DNA of 64,000 bases from Pontibacter sp. FD36 (GTDB taxonomy: Bacteria; Bacteroidota; Bacteroidia; Cytophagales; Hymenobacteraceae). The DNA is taken from positions 62,001-126,000 of the forward strand of contig NZ_JADPMP010000012.1 of the NCBI RefSeq assembly GCF_015686655.1. Reading direction: 5' to 3'. This document shows positions 56,386 to 64,000 of the stretch, piece after piece. The notes under the pieces are model-generated. The model saw nothing but the letters and a program-made list of their open reading frames with translations. It made no database searches and was not told where the DNA came from. The position numbers and the translations under genes were made by a program. The stretch's first letter is position 1. Every line of letters begins with the position of its first letter.

Positions 56386-57733
56386 ACTTGTTCATGCGTC
56401 GGTAGAGCGCCGTTCTGGTAATGCCGAGTTCTTTGGCGGTTCGGGTCAGGTTGCCATTGTGTAGCTGCAGCACTTTATTGATGGTCAGCTTCTCGAGCTC
56501 CTCCAGGTTGGTGCCGTGCTCTAAGGCTTCGCCAGCAGGTGCCGCTTCTATGGGGGAGAAAAGAATATCATCGGCATCCAGAAGCGCCCCATCGGCCATA
56601 ATCACCGCTCTTTCAATGGCATACTGCAGTTCCCGCACATTGCCGGGAAAGTGATAGTGCAGCAGTTTATCCTGCGCGGCCTTGCTGAGTTCCGGTACCG
56701 GTTTCATGTATTTTTGCGCGTATACCTGTGCAAAGTGCGTGGCCAGCAGCACAATGTCTTTCCCTCTTTTGCGAAGTGGCGGTATCAGGATCTCCACTGT
56801 GTTGATGCGGTAGATCAGGTCCTTTCGGAAGCGTGACTCGTTTGCCAGTTCGCTCAACGGTACGTTGGTGGCGCAGAGCAGGCGCACGTCGATGTTCACC
56901 GGTTCATTTGCTCCTACCCGAATCACCTGGCGGTTCTGGAGCACACTCAGCAACTTAGACTGCTGATGCAGCGAGATGTTGCCAATTTCATCCAGGAAGA
57001 TGGTACCGCCCTGTGCCGCTTCAAATCGTCCGGCACGGTCTTCACGGGCGTCGGTAAAAGCGCCTTTTTTGTGGCCGAACAACTCACTCTCGAAGAGCGA
57101 ATCTGTGAGGGCGCCTACATCTACTTTCACAAAGGGTTTGGCAGCCCGCAGCGATTGCTCATGAATGGCTTTGGCTACCAGTTCCTTACCCGTTCCGTTT
57201 TCGCCCAGTATCAGGATGTTGGCGTCGGTGGGAGCTATTTTCTTTATTTTGAGTTTAATGTCCTGCATGACATCCGACTCGCCTAGCAGTTCAAAGTCGC
57301 TGGAAGGAATGTTGGTACCTGAGGCCGTTGCTTTGCTGCCATTTACCTTCTGACTTACGGCATTGGTAATGGTGCTGAGCAGTTTCTCGTTATGCCAGGG
57401 CTTTACTACAAAGTCAAAGGCGCCTTCTTTCAGGGACCTGATGGCCAGGTCAATGTCGCCATAGGCCGTGATCATAATGACAGCCACCTCCGGACGCAGT
57501 TCCTTTATTTTCTGTAGCCAGTATAAACCTTCGTTGCCGGTATGGATGGCGCTCTTGAAGTTCATGTCGAGCAGAATAGCATCGAAGCTATATTGCTTCA
57601 GCAAAATGGGGAGCTGTTCGGGGTTCTTTTCCGTCACAATCTCTTTCACCTGTGGCCGGAGCATCAGACGGACAGCCGTGAGCACATCGGCATCATCATC
57701 AACAATCAGTATGGAGGCCTTTTTTAACAGCAT
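56375..57733 (-). CDS. NtrC-type sigma-54-dependent response regulator
   Basis: With the start at 57733 the protein has 452 residues: receiver domain (phosphoacceptor D56 in AILLDMNFKS), sigma-54 interaction AAA+ domain with Walker A GENGTGKE, a GAFTDA loop instead of the usual GAFTGA, a GRFEAAQGGTIFLDEIG Walker B region, and a C-terminal Fis helix-turn-helix (NLTRTAKELGITRTALYRRMNKYG). GAFTDA occurs in a subset of active family members. It is the first gene of the unit with the kinase and is divergent from an FtsX-type permease gene, its likely target. Confidence 0.93.
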   Translation of the reverse strand: MLLKKASILIVDDDADVLTAVRLMLRPQVKEIVTEKNPEQLPILLKQYSFDAILLDMNFKSAIHTGNEGLYWLQKIKELRPEVAVIMITAYGDIDLAIRSLKEGAFDFVVKPWHNEKLLSTITNAVSQKVNGSKATASGTNIPSSDFELLGESDVMQDIKLKIKKIAPTDANILILGENGTGKELVAKAIHEQSLRAAKPFVKVDVGALTDSLFESELFGHKKGAFTDAREDRAGRFEAAQGGTIFLDEIGNISLHQQSKLLSVLQNRQVIRVGANEPVNIDVRLLCATNVPLSELANESRFRKDLIYRINTVEILIPPLRKRGKDIVLLATHFAQVYAQKYMKPVPELSKAAQDKLLHYHFPGNVRELQYAIERAVIMADGALLDADDILFSPIEAAPAGEALEHGTNLEELEKLTINKVLQLHNGNLTRTAKELGITRTALYRRMNKYGL

Positions 57734-57830
57734 AAGCAAGTATGATATAGTACCGAAAGAAACTATAATTATGCCATTAATACAACTCGCTGATTACGAA
57801 GCTAAAACAGACTTTTCTGTAAATAAAGGC

Positions 57831-57844
57831 GTGCGATATCGCAC
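57831..57844. promoter_or_regulatory. 14-bp palindrome, candidate enhancer site of the NtrC-type regulator
   Basis: GTGCGATATCGCAC is a perfect palindrome in the spacer between the regulator and the permease, about 100 bp upstream of a candidate sigma-54 promoter. Distance and symmetry fit an upstream activating site for a Fis-type dimer. Function is inferred from position. Confidence 0.5.
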
Positions 57845-57919
57845 ACCGGCTGAGCGAAAATGTACGCAATTAAGTTGTTGTTATTAGGTAAGTTATTGGT
57901 AATCAATAATATAAATTTA

Positions 57920-57935
57920 TGGCATTTGCTCTGTA
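57920..57935 (+). promoter_or_regulatory. Candidate sigma-54 promoter of the permease gene
   Basis: TGGCAT (57920-57925) matches the -24 element, and CTGTA (57931-57935) stands at the correct spacing for the -12 element but departs from TTGCA at two positions, including the GC pair. It is about 87 bases upstream of the permease start. Confidence 0.3.
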
Positions 57936-58021
57936 TTAAAAGCAGCGGACAGGCAGTTCTTTTCTAAAAATTAGAATTGCTGAAGTCATACTATATCGCA
58001 TCATCCACTAAATTGAGCGTC

Positions 58022-60448
58022 ATGTTCAGGAACTACGTCAAAACCGCTTACCGAAACCTGCTTCGGCACAAAGGCTTTTCCTTCATCAATATAGCTGGCC
58101 TGGCCCTGGGTATTACAGCCTGCCTGCTCATTGGCCTGTTTGTGTACGACGAACTGCAGTACGACAAGTTCCTGCCGGAAGGCGAACAGGTATACCGGGT
58201 GTATAACGATAAGTCTGCCAAAGAAGCTGGAGAGATGGTGGCACCAGTGCCGCCTACTTTTGCTACTACACTGGAGCAGGATTTCCCGGAAGTAGAGCAG
58301 GCCGTGCGTATCTTAATGGTGCAGTTCGATGCCAATAACCTGATAGAGGCCGGAGACAAGCGGATCTATGAGAAAGGCAGGTTTTTCTCCGACCCCGGCT
58401 TTTTTGAATTGTTCCAGTTACCCTTTATCTACGGTTCACCCGATAAGGCGCTGGCAGATCCCTCTTCTATCGTGATCTCTGATGAATTTTCGCAGCGGGT
58501 GTTTGGGGACACCAACCCTGTAGGCAAGCAGGTATCCGTAAACAAGCTGCCTTACATCGTGCGGGGAGTCTTCAGCACCAAAGAACGATTCCATCTTCCT
58601 GTGAATTTTATACACTCGCTGGAATCCGCCGAACTGCCGGCAGAGCGTATGAAGAGCTGGAACTGGCAACAGTTTTATACTTATGTTAAGCTGAAGGATG
58701 GGGCCAACCCGCAGTTCCTGCAGACGAAATTCAGGGAGATAGTGGCAAAGCAGCGCAATCCTGATACCAATGAGCCGTATGATTACAAACCGGTCCTGCA
58801 GCCGGTCGATGAGGTATACCTGCATTCAGCCAGTTTTAAACACGACCAGGCTATCCGTGGCAACATTACCTATGTCAAAGCGCTGAGTATCATTGCCGTG
58901 TTCATTCTGCTGATCGCCTGTTTTAACTTCGTAAACCTGGCTACTGCCAAATCTATGCAGCGGGCAAAAGAGGTAGGTGTGCGGAAATCTATTGGGGCCA
59001 GCCGCGGGCAGCTCGTGATGCAGTTTCTGGGCGAAACCCTGCTGCTCACCCTTATCAGCGTGATCTTCTCTGCTGCGCTCACTTCCCTGCTGCTACCTTC
59101 GCTCAACGCCTTCACGAGCAAGGAAATGAGCTTCAATATTTTCACAAACCCTGAGCTGTTGTTCCTTTTGCTGGCCCTGACACTGTTGGTTGGATTGCTG
59201 GCAGGCTTCTACCCGGCCCTTGTGCTCTCTGGTTTCCAGCCTGTTAAGGTGCTGAAAAGTGCCGTGGTGGTTGACAGCAAGGTTGGCCGGATACAGTGGC
59301 TGCGCCACGGACTGATTGTGGTGCAGTTCGCCCTCTCTATTTTCCTCATCATCTGTGCCTTCATCGTTTATCAGCAGGTATCTTATCTTCACAACAAGGA
59401 TTTAGGTTTTAACAAAGATCAGATCATGTTTTTCCAAATGCGGGGCGAGAACATGTTCGATAATTATGAGACTTTCAAAAATGAGCTGCGGAATGTTCCT
59501 GGTATTAAGAATGTATCCATTGGCTATGGCTTCCCGGGCGATGCCACGGCGGGTGACGGAATCATTGTGCCCCGAAACGGGGAGCAGGTGCACCACGGCG
59601 TGACGCATCTGATGGTCGACTATGATTACATCAACACCCTGGACGTGGAGGTGGTGTCCGGAAGGCCTTTCTCCAAAGCGCATAGAACCGATGCCGACCA
59701 TGCTTTCATGATCAATGAGACAGCAGTGCGGGAGCTAGGCTATGGCTCACCTGAGCAAGCGCTGGGCCAGACGCTGCGCTGGAATGTGTGGAACGACTCT
59801 GATAAGGATACGCTGAAGGAAGGAAAGATCATCGGCGTAGTAAAAGACTTCCATTTCAAGAGCCTCTACGATAAGGTAGACCCAACAGTGCTGCAGATCT
59901 TCCCGGGCGCCAATTGGAAAGTGGCTGTGAAAATAGATGCGCAGCATATTGCAGGTGCCATAGAGCAGGTAGAAAAAGTATGGAACAAATTTGCGCCTGA
60001 CTACCCGATCGAATACATTTTTATGGACGAGAACTTCGAAAAATTGTACAAGGCCGAAGACAAACTCAAAACGCTGCTCTGGATATTTACAGGCATAGCC
60101 ATTTTCGTGGCCTGTCTGGGGCTGCTCGGACTGGCTGCCTACGCTGCTGAGCGCAGGAAAAAAGAAATCGGTATACGCAAGGTGCTGGGTGCCGACAACA
60201 GCGCCATTGTCGCCCTGCTCTCTAAAGAGTTTTTGGCCTTGATCGTTATATCGGCTCTCATCGCTTTCCCGCTGGCCTGGTACGCTATGCGGAGTTGGCT
60301 GCAAGACTTTGCTTATCGCATTGATATGCCGGTATGGGCCTTCTTGCTGGCAGGCATAGCTGCTGCAACGGTAGCACTCATCACCATCAGTTATCAGGCA
60401 CTGAAGGCAGCCATGGCCAACCCTGTACGTAACCTACGCTTTGATTAA
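58022..60448 (+). CDS. FtsX/MacB-type ABC transporter permease
   Basis: A start at 58022 gives 808 residues beginning MFRNYVKTAYRNLLRHKGF, the standard opening of this family; the upstream ORF extension is unsupported. It has TM1 at about 20-40, a MacB periplasmic core domain (to about 270), three TMs and an FtsX domain (about 285-410), then a second periplasmic domain and a second FtsX domain (about 670-800; ERRKKEIGIRKVLGADNSAIV). It is the duplicated ten-TM-like form common in Bacteroidota. No ATPase gene is adjacent. It is likely to be controlled by the divergent NtrC/NtrB pair. Confidence 0.93.
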   Translation: MFRNYVKTAYRNLLRHKGFSFINIAGLALGITACLLIGLFVYDELQYDKFLPEGEQVYRVYNDKSAKEAGEMVAPVPPTFATTLEQDFPEVEQAVRILMVQFDANNLIEAGDKRIYEKGRFFSDPGFFELFQLPFIYGSPDKALADPSSIVISDEFSQRVFGDTNPVGKQVSVNKLPYIVRGVFSTKERFHLPVNFIHSLESAELPAERMKSWNWQQFYTYVKLKDGANPQFLQTKFREIVAKQRNPDTNEPYDYKPVLQPVDEVYLHSASFKHDQAIRGNITYVKALSIIAVFILLIACFNFVNLATAKSMQRAKEVGVRKSIGASRGQLVMQFLGETLLLTLISVIFSAALTSLLLPSLNAFTSKEMSFNIFTNPELLFLLLALTLLVGLLAGFYPALVLSGFQPVKVLKSAVVVDSKVGRIQWLRHGLIVVQFALSIFLIICAFIVYQQVSYLHNKDLGFNKDQIMFFQMRGENMFDNYETFKNELRNVPGIKNVSIGYGFPGDATAGDGIIVPRNGEQVHHGVTHLMVDYDYINTLDVEVVSGRPFSKAHRTDADHAFMINETAVRELGYGSPEQALGQTLRWNVWNDSDKDTLKEGKIIGVVKDFHFKSLYDKVDPTVLQIFPGANWKVAVKIDAQHIAGAIEQVEKVWNKFAPDYPIEYIFMDENFEKLYKAEDKLKTLLWIFTGIAIFVACLGLLGLAAYAAERRKKEIGIRKVLGADNSAIVALLSKEFLALIVISALIAFPLAWYAMRSWLQDFAYRIDMPVWAFLLAGIAAATVALITISYQALKAAMANPVRNLRFD

Positions 60449-60742
60449 CCTGAGGCGCAGCTTATACCTGAGAAAAAGAACAGGAAATTCTGTAACCTTC
60501 CTCAAAATTGAAGTTTCCTTCTATGAAGATTATCCGGAGGCTGCTCAGCCCTTAGCAGCTTCTGAAAATAAAACTGGAAATACCTGTAAGGTTTTTGAGA
60601 CTCGGTCGTCTCCTTTAAGAGGGGGCGCAGTAGCATGTAAGATTAAATTGGTGCCGGATGCAACTGTGCACAGAAAGATGTGTCTTTAGCTTGTACCCCA
60701 CGCATACAAAGGCGAATAAATAAAATCATAAATCAATAAACT

Positions 60743-63193
60743 ATGAAAAAAAGTGTACTTTTTTTGATGGGATTGCTATGCCTTTTCCTATCCGTTTCAG
60801 GTGCCGCGCGGGCGCAGGAAGCAGGTAAAATCACCGGTATTCTTTCCGACTCTCTTACTGGCAAGCCCATTGAGTATGCTACAGTCGCCTTGCTGCAGCC
60901 AGGTTCCACACAAGCACTTCAGAGCTCCCTCACCGACGCAACGGGCCGCTTTTCCTTCACGGGTGTGCCTATGGGGAATTACCAACTGGCCATCAGCTTT
61001 CTGGGTTATCAGAAGAAGTTCATCAGCCAGATAGCGGTAAGTGCAGCAAAACCAGAGGTAACTGCAGGAATAATCAAACTGGTGCCTACCGCAACCCAAC
61101 TCAAAGAAGTGACAGTGGAGACGCTTCGACCTACAATCACACAGGAGGCTGACCGCATGGTAGTCAGTATTGAAGGAACGGCGCTGGCAGCTGGAAGAAC
61201 AGCTTATGATGTGCTGGCCACTTCTCCCGGCGTATACATTGATCAGGAAGGTAACATTCAGCTGAATGGTCGTGCAGGCGTAACCGTGATGCTCGACGGA
61301 AAGCTGACCTACCTCTCTGCCCGTGACTTGCGCTCTTTACTCGAAGGTATGGCTGCCGAGAATATTCGTAATATCGAGATCATCACCAACCCATCAGCGA
61401 AGTATGATGCGGAAGGTTCATCGGGTATACTGAACATCAACCTGAAAAAGAATACGGTACAAGGTTTGAATGGCAGTGTGTATGCCGGTGGAAACTACAA
61501 CTTTAAGCAGTATGGCTACAGCACAGGAGCCAGCGTTAATTATAAGACCGGACCGTGGAGTTCTTTCCTGAACCTGGATCAGGCTCGACGTGTTGGAGGG
61601 CGTGATGCCACCTTCACCCGTGTGTTCAAAGGAGATGAATCCTCTACCTACTTCGACCAGGTGGCAGATGGCAATTTTGAAGTGGAGGGCCCGCCAGCTG
61701 TTCGCCTGGGAACAGACTACAGCTTTAATGATAAGCATAGCGTAGGCGTCATGGGGTACTATGCCACCAATCAGTTGCATGCGGACTTCCTGACAGAAAC
61801 TTACATTGGTCCTTCGCCTGACCAGCCAACCCAGTTTATAGATGCGGACAATTTCAACCAGAACCGCTTTTCTAACAGAACGGCCAACCTGCATTACATG
61901 GGCAAGTATGACACCCTGGGTACGACACTCACCGCCGATCTGGACTTTGTGAAGATCAAGAACAGGGGAGACGCCAACTTCTACAACTACTACTACGATC
62001 TTACCGAACCGGGTGCCGTTACGCAGGATTTCCTGTATACCAACACCCCTAACGAGTTCGATATTTATGCTGCCAAAGTAGATTTTACGAAACCACTGGC
62101 ACAAGGCCGCAGGCTGGAAATAGGAGCAAAGGCCAGCCGGGTGATATCCGACGCCGACTCCCGCTTTTACTTCAATAACAGCGAAACGCTGGTGCTGGAC
62201 ACCAGGCGTACGAACCATTTTGTGTATGACGAGAACATATATGCTGCCTATGTGAATTTCAACACCAAACTGAATGAGCGGTTTAGTTTACAGTCAGGTT
62301 TGCGGGCAGAGCAGACACAGTCGAAGGGGGAGTTGCTGACCACGGGGGATGTAACAAAGCGCAGTTACCTCAACTTTTTTCCGAGTTTGTTTCTGCAGCA
62401 GAAGGTGAGCGACGACTACCAGATCAACTATAACTACAGCCGCCGCCTGCAGCGCCCTAATTACGGACAGCTCAATCCTTTTTTCGCCTACCGTGACCCT
62501 TATACCTATTGGCTGGGAAATCCAAACCTTAAGCCACAGTATACCAACGCGTTCAGCATCTCTCAGGTGTTTAAGAAGACCTATAACCTGACCCTGAGCT
62601 ATCAGCACACGCAGGATGTCATTGTAGAGTTGGTTGCTATTGATCCCGAAACGGCCACCACCGTGTATTATATCGGCAACGCAGACGACTCCAGAAATCT
62701 GAGCCTGACAGCTAATATACCCTATAGCGTCATGAAAAACTGGGAGTCGAACAATACGCTGATCGTGGCTTATAACGAGTACAATGTCGCGGTTGACAAT
62801 GGACAGACTGTAAACGACCAGGTCTTCTATATGCTACAGTCTAACCATACTATCCTGTTACCTAAAAAAGTAAAGCTGGAGCTGAACGGAGTATACCAGG
62901 GGCCTAGTGTGTACGCCCTCTACCGTGCCGATCCTCGCTGGTGGTTAAATGTGGGTGTCAAGAAAAGCTTTATGGATGAGAAACTGGACCTGAGCATCAA
63001 CGCCAACGATATTTTTGGAACGCAGCATCTCATTATCGGAGCTAGGCTGGGAGAGGGCAACGTGAGTGACTGGGATCAATATTTCCGACAGCGTAACATC
63101 GGGTTTACCCTGCGTTACAAGTTTAGCAGAGGCGCTAAAGTAGAAGAGCGCCGCCGCAACAACCTGGAAGAACTGAACCGCACCGGCGGTTGA
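60743..63193 (+). CDS. Outer-membrane beta-barrel protein, TonB-receptor-like
   Basis: The 816-residue protein has a signal peptide (cleavage after AARAQ), a carboxypeptidase-regulatory-like domain (about 28-115; ITGILSDSLTGKPIEYATVALL), a plug-like domain (about 120-230; VLATSPGVYIDQEGNIQLNGRAGVTVMLDG, NIEIITNPSAKYDAEGSSGILNI) and a beta-barrel of the OMP_b-brl_3 type to the C-terminus. A TonB box is not evident. A 294-bp spacer without genes precedes it. The ligand is unknown. Confidence 0.9.
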   Translation: MKKSVLFLMGLLCLFLSVSGAARAQEAGKITGILSDSLTGKPIEYATVALLQPGSTQALQSSLTDATGRFSFTGVPMGNYQLAISFLGYQKKFISQIAVSAAKPEVTAGIIKLVPTATQLKEVTVETLRPTITQEADRMVVSIEGTALAAGRTAYDVLATSPGVYIDQEGNIQLNGRAGVTVMLDGKLTYLSARDLRSLLEGMAAENIRNIEIITNPSAKYDAEGSSGILNINLKKNTVQGLNGSVYAGGNYNFKQYGYSTGASVNYKTGPWSSFLNLDQARRVGGRDATFTRVFKGDESSTYFDQVADGNFEVEGPPAVRLGTDYSFNDKHSVGVMGYYATNQLHADFLTETYIGPSPDQPTQFIDADNFNQNRFSNRTANLHYMGKYDTLGTTLTADLDFVKIKNRGDANFYNYYYDLTEPGAVTQDFLYTNTPNEFDIYAAKVDFTKPLAQGRRLEIGAKASRVISDADSRFYFNNSETLVLDTRRTNHFVYDENIYAAYVNFNTKLNERFSLQSGLRAEQTQSKGELLTTGDVTKRSYLNFFPSLFLQQKVSDDYQINYNYSRRLQRPNYGQLNPFFAYRDPYTYWLGNPNLKPQYTNAFSISQVFKKTYNLTLSYQHTQDVIVELVAIDPETATTVYYIGNADDSRNLSLTANIPYSVMKNWESNNTLIVAYNEYNVAVDNGQTVNDQVFYMLQSNHTILLPKKVKLELNGVYQGPSVYALYRADPRWWLNVGVKKSFMDEKLDLSINANDIFGTQHLIIGARLGEGNVSDWDQYFRQRNIGFTLRYKFSRGAKVEERRRNNLEELNRTGG

Positions 63194-63221
63194 TCGAATT
63201 ATTGCTTGTTTGTAAAGGTGA

Positions 63222-63255
63222 GATTAATGGGGCTTTCTGAGCCCCATTATCTTTT
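63222..63255 (+). terminator. Terminator after the barrel protein gene
   Basis: AATGGGGCT (63226-63234) pairs with AGCCCCATT (63240-63248) around a TTCTG loop, followed by ATCTTTTG. It lies about 30 bases after the stop codon. Confidence 0.75.
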
Positions 63256-63371
63256 GTAGGCAGGCAGTGTTCATCATGTGTATTTATTTTGCTCAAAAAT
63301 AAGTGCCCGAATGTTGTAACTTTTCCTGAAACCTGAGTTTCTATAGATGAACACCAAAACAACCTGCTCTT

Positions 63372-63938
63372 TTGGAAATACTGACTGACAATGCTTTGAT
63401 GCTCCAGGTAAAGTCTGGCGACCTTGACAAGCTCAGCCTGCTTTTTAAGCGGTATGGCAGAAGCCTGTACGGCTTTTATTTCCGCTTCACCCGGAACGCT
63501 GAGCTGAGCGAGGATTTGGTGCAGGATGTTTTTGAGCGGGTGCTCAAGTACCGCCATACCTTCCGGGGCGACGGCAAGTTTGTCACCTGGCTGTATCACC
63601 TGGCCCGCAACGTGCTGGCCGACCACATTAAAAAGTCAAAGAAAGCCGGCATTTCCACGGATATCGACGAGAAACAGGATGTGCTGGCAGACTTATCGGT
63701 GCCGGGAGAAGCGAAGCAGAAAGAAGAGCACCTGCTGCTGATGGAAATGGCCCTCGACAAGTTGAGTCACGACAAGAAGGAACTGCTTCTGTTGAGCAAG
63801 CTGCAAGGGGTGAAGTACAAAGACATTGCAGAACTACACAACTGCACTGAGGCAAATGTAAAGGTCCGGGTGTTTCGGGCAATCAACGACCTACGGGAGG
63901 TCTTTTTAAAACTACAGGCGAAAGGTATAAGCATATGA
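63372..63938 (+). CDS. ECF-type RNA polymerase sigma factor
   Basis: The 188-residue protein has sigma region 2 (LFKRYGRSLYGFYFRFTRNAELSEDLVQDVFERVLKYRHTF, about 23-66; then TWLYHLARNVLADHIKK) and region 4 (LSHDKKELLLLSKLQGVKYKDIAELHNCTEANVKVRVFRAINDLR, about 130-176). The frame starts at a TTG (63372); an ATG at 63399 is a possible alternative but would remove residues usually present before region 2. Its stop overlaps the next gene's start in an ATGA arrangement, the usual pattern for a sigma/anti-sigma pair. An AGGTATA motif lies in its last codons (63923-63929). Confidence 0.9.
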   Translation: MEILTDNALMLQVKSGDLDKLSLLFKRYGRSLYGFYFRFTRNAELSEDLVQDVFERVLKYRHTFRGDGKFVTWLYHLARNVLADHIKKSKKAGISTDIDEKQDVLADLSVPGEAKQKEEHLLLMEMALDKLSHDKKELLLLSKLQGVKYKDIAELHNCTEANVKVRVFRAINDLREVFLKLQAKGISI

Positions 63939-64000
63939 ACACTGAGCGACACGAAGAACTGATTTTGGATTACCTGACAGGAAACCTGGACGAGATACAA
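63935..64000 (+). CDS. Start of probable anti-sigma factor (runs off the window)
   Basis: Only 22 codons are visible, beginning MNTERHEELILDYLTGNLDE. The ATGA overlap with the sigma gene and the acidic 'ELILDYLTGNL' start, which resembles anti-sigma/zinc-finger-like N-termini, support this call. The remainder lies outside the window. Confidence 0.6.
   Translation, partial: MNTERHEELILDYLTGNLDEIQ

Larger units (their letters stand above)
1164..63930. repeat. Dispersed short motif AGGTATA / CAGGTATAGC, about 100 copies
   Basis: The heptamer AGGTATA or its complement TATACCT was counted by eye at roughly 100 sites over the window, about equally on both strands. The longer CAGGTATAGC/GCTATACCTG form is exact at, for example, 14867-14876, 23495-23504, 25392-25401, 29941-29950, 31152-31161, 34524-34533, 36354-36363, 37087-37096, 40143-40152, 40330-40339, 40846-40855, 41056-41065 and 50490-50499. 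Copies occur in spacers and genes. In plus-strand genes it is often read GGT-ATA (Gly-Ile), as at 1164, 1269, 5639, 5993, 6292 and 8102. Some copies are the palindrome AGGTATACCT (near 6963 and 58812). Function is unknown. Confidence 0.85.

Noticed and set aside
60441..60689. 82-codon ORF after the permease gene
   Set aside because: It overlaps the permease end, lacks features and contains an AGGTATA-type motif in its first codons.
1..64000. CRISPR arrays, tRNA/rRNA genes, transposases or phage genes
   Set aside because: No regularly spaced repeats, cloverleaf-type sequences, rRNA stretches or recognisable transposase or phage proteins were found.

Overview
The window looks like chromosome from a Bacteroidota bacterium of the Cytophagales/Hymenobacteraceae type, closest in style to Pontibacter and relatives (inference from content; no search was run). 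Signs are a type IX secretion sorting domain, TonB/plug and carboxypeptidase-regulatory-like surface proteins, a DUF1800/DUF1501 pair, weak ribosome binding sites, promoters of the TTG-N19-TAnnTTTG kind, and a moderate GC content of about 50% with clear AT-rich and GC-rich patches. No rRNA, tRNA, CRISPR array, prophage or transposase was seen.

Layout. 1-8.2 kb: C-terminal part of a flotillin, an AT-rich DUF3800 gene and a giant DUF3686-type AAA+ ATPase. 8.2-11.9 kb: radical SAM enzyme and M48 membrane protease on the minus strand. 12.2-20.0 kb: heavy-metal-type RND efflux operon (outer membrane protein, adaptor, pump) followed by its likely two-component regulator. 20.5-24.7 kb: WalJ-like hydrolase, HflK/HflC, a secreted unknown and a GerW-like protein. 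24.9-27.9 kb: thiol/electrophile-type redox cluster (HxlR regulator, nitroreductase, FrnE-like DsbA, LLM oxidoreductase) with a readable operator-promoter. 28-36.9 kb: DUF1800/DUF1501 pair, MG2-plug protein, divergent diadenylate-cyclase-like protein, M28 peptidase, RluE-like pseudouridine synthase. 37.3-40.0 kb: four tightly packed genes around TelA. 40.0-40.8 kb: repeat-rich spacer. 40.8-50.4 kb: Kunitz-type lipoprotein, SelO, hydroxyacid dehydrogenase, VOC protein, a 1517-residue T9SS cargo, acetyltransferase, dienelactone hydrolase. 50.6-54.0 kb: AT-rich accessory stretch with three poorly known genes. 54.3-64 kb: PAP2 phosphatase, NtrB/NtrC-type pair facing an FtsX-type permease, outer-membrane barrel protein, ECF sigma factor and the start of a probable anti-sigma gene.

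The strongest unexplained signal is not a gene: the heptamer AGGTATA (fuller form CAGGTATAGC) occurs about 100 times by eye on both strands, inside genes and between them, against roughly 8 expected by chance. In coding regions it is often read as GGT-ATA (Gly-Ile) and so uses an otherwise uncommon Ile codon. It is absent from the AT-rich DUF3800 gene and from the 50.5-54.3 kb accessory stretch.

The gene set most likely to form a little-described system is the flotillin plus DUF3686 ATPase at the left edge together with the TelA operon at 37-40 kb. Both belong to membrane/stress modules linked in the literature to tellurite-resistance-like systems, and several of their members have no assigned function.
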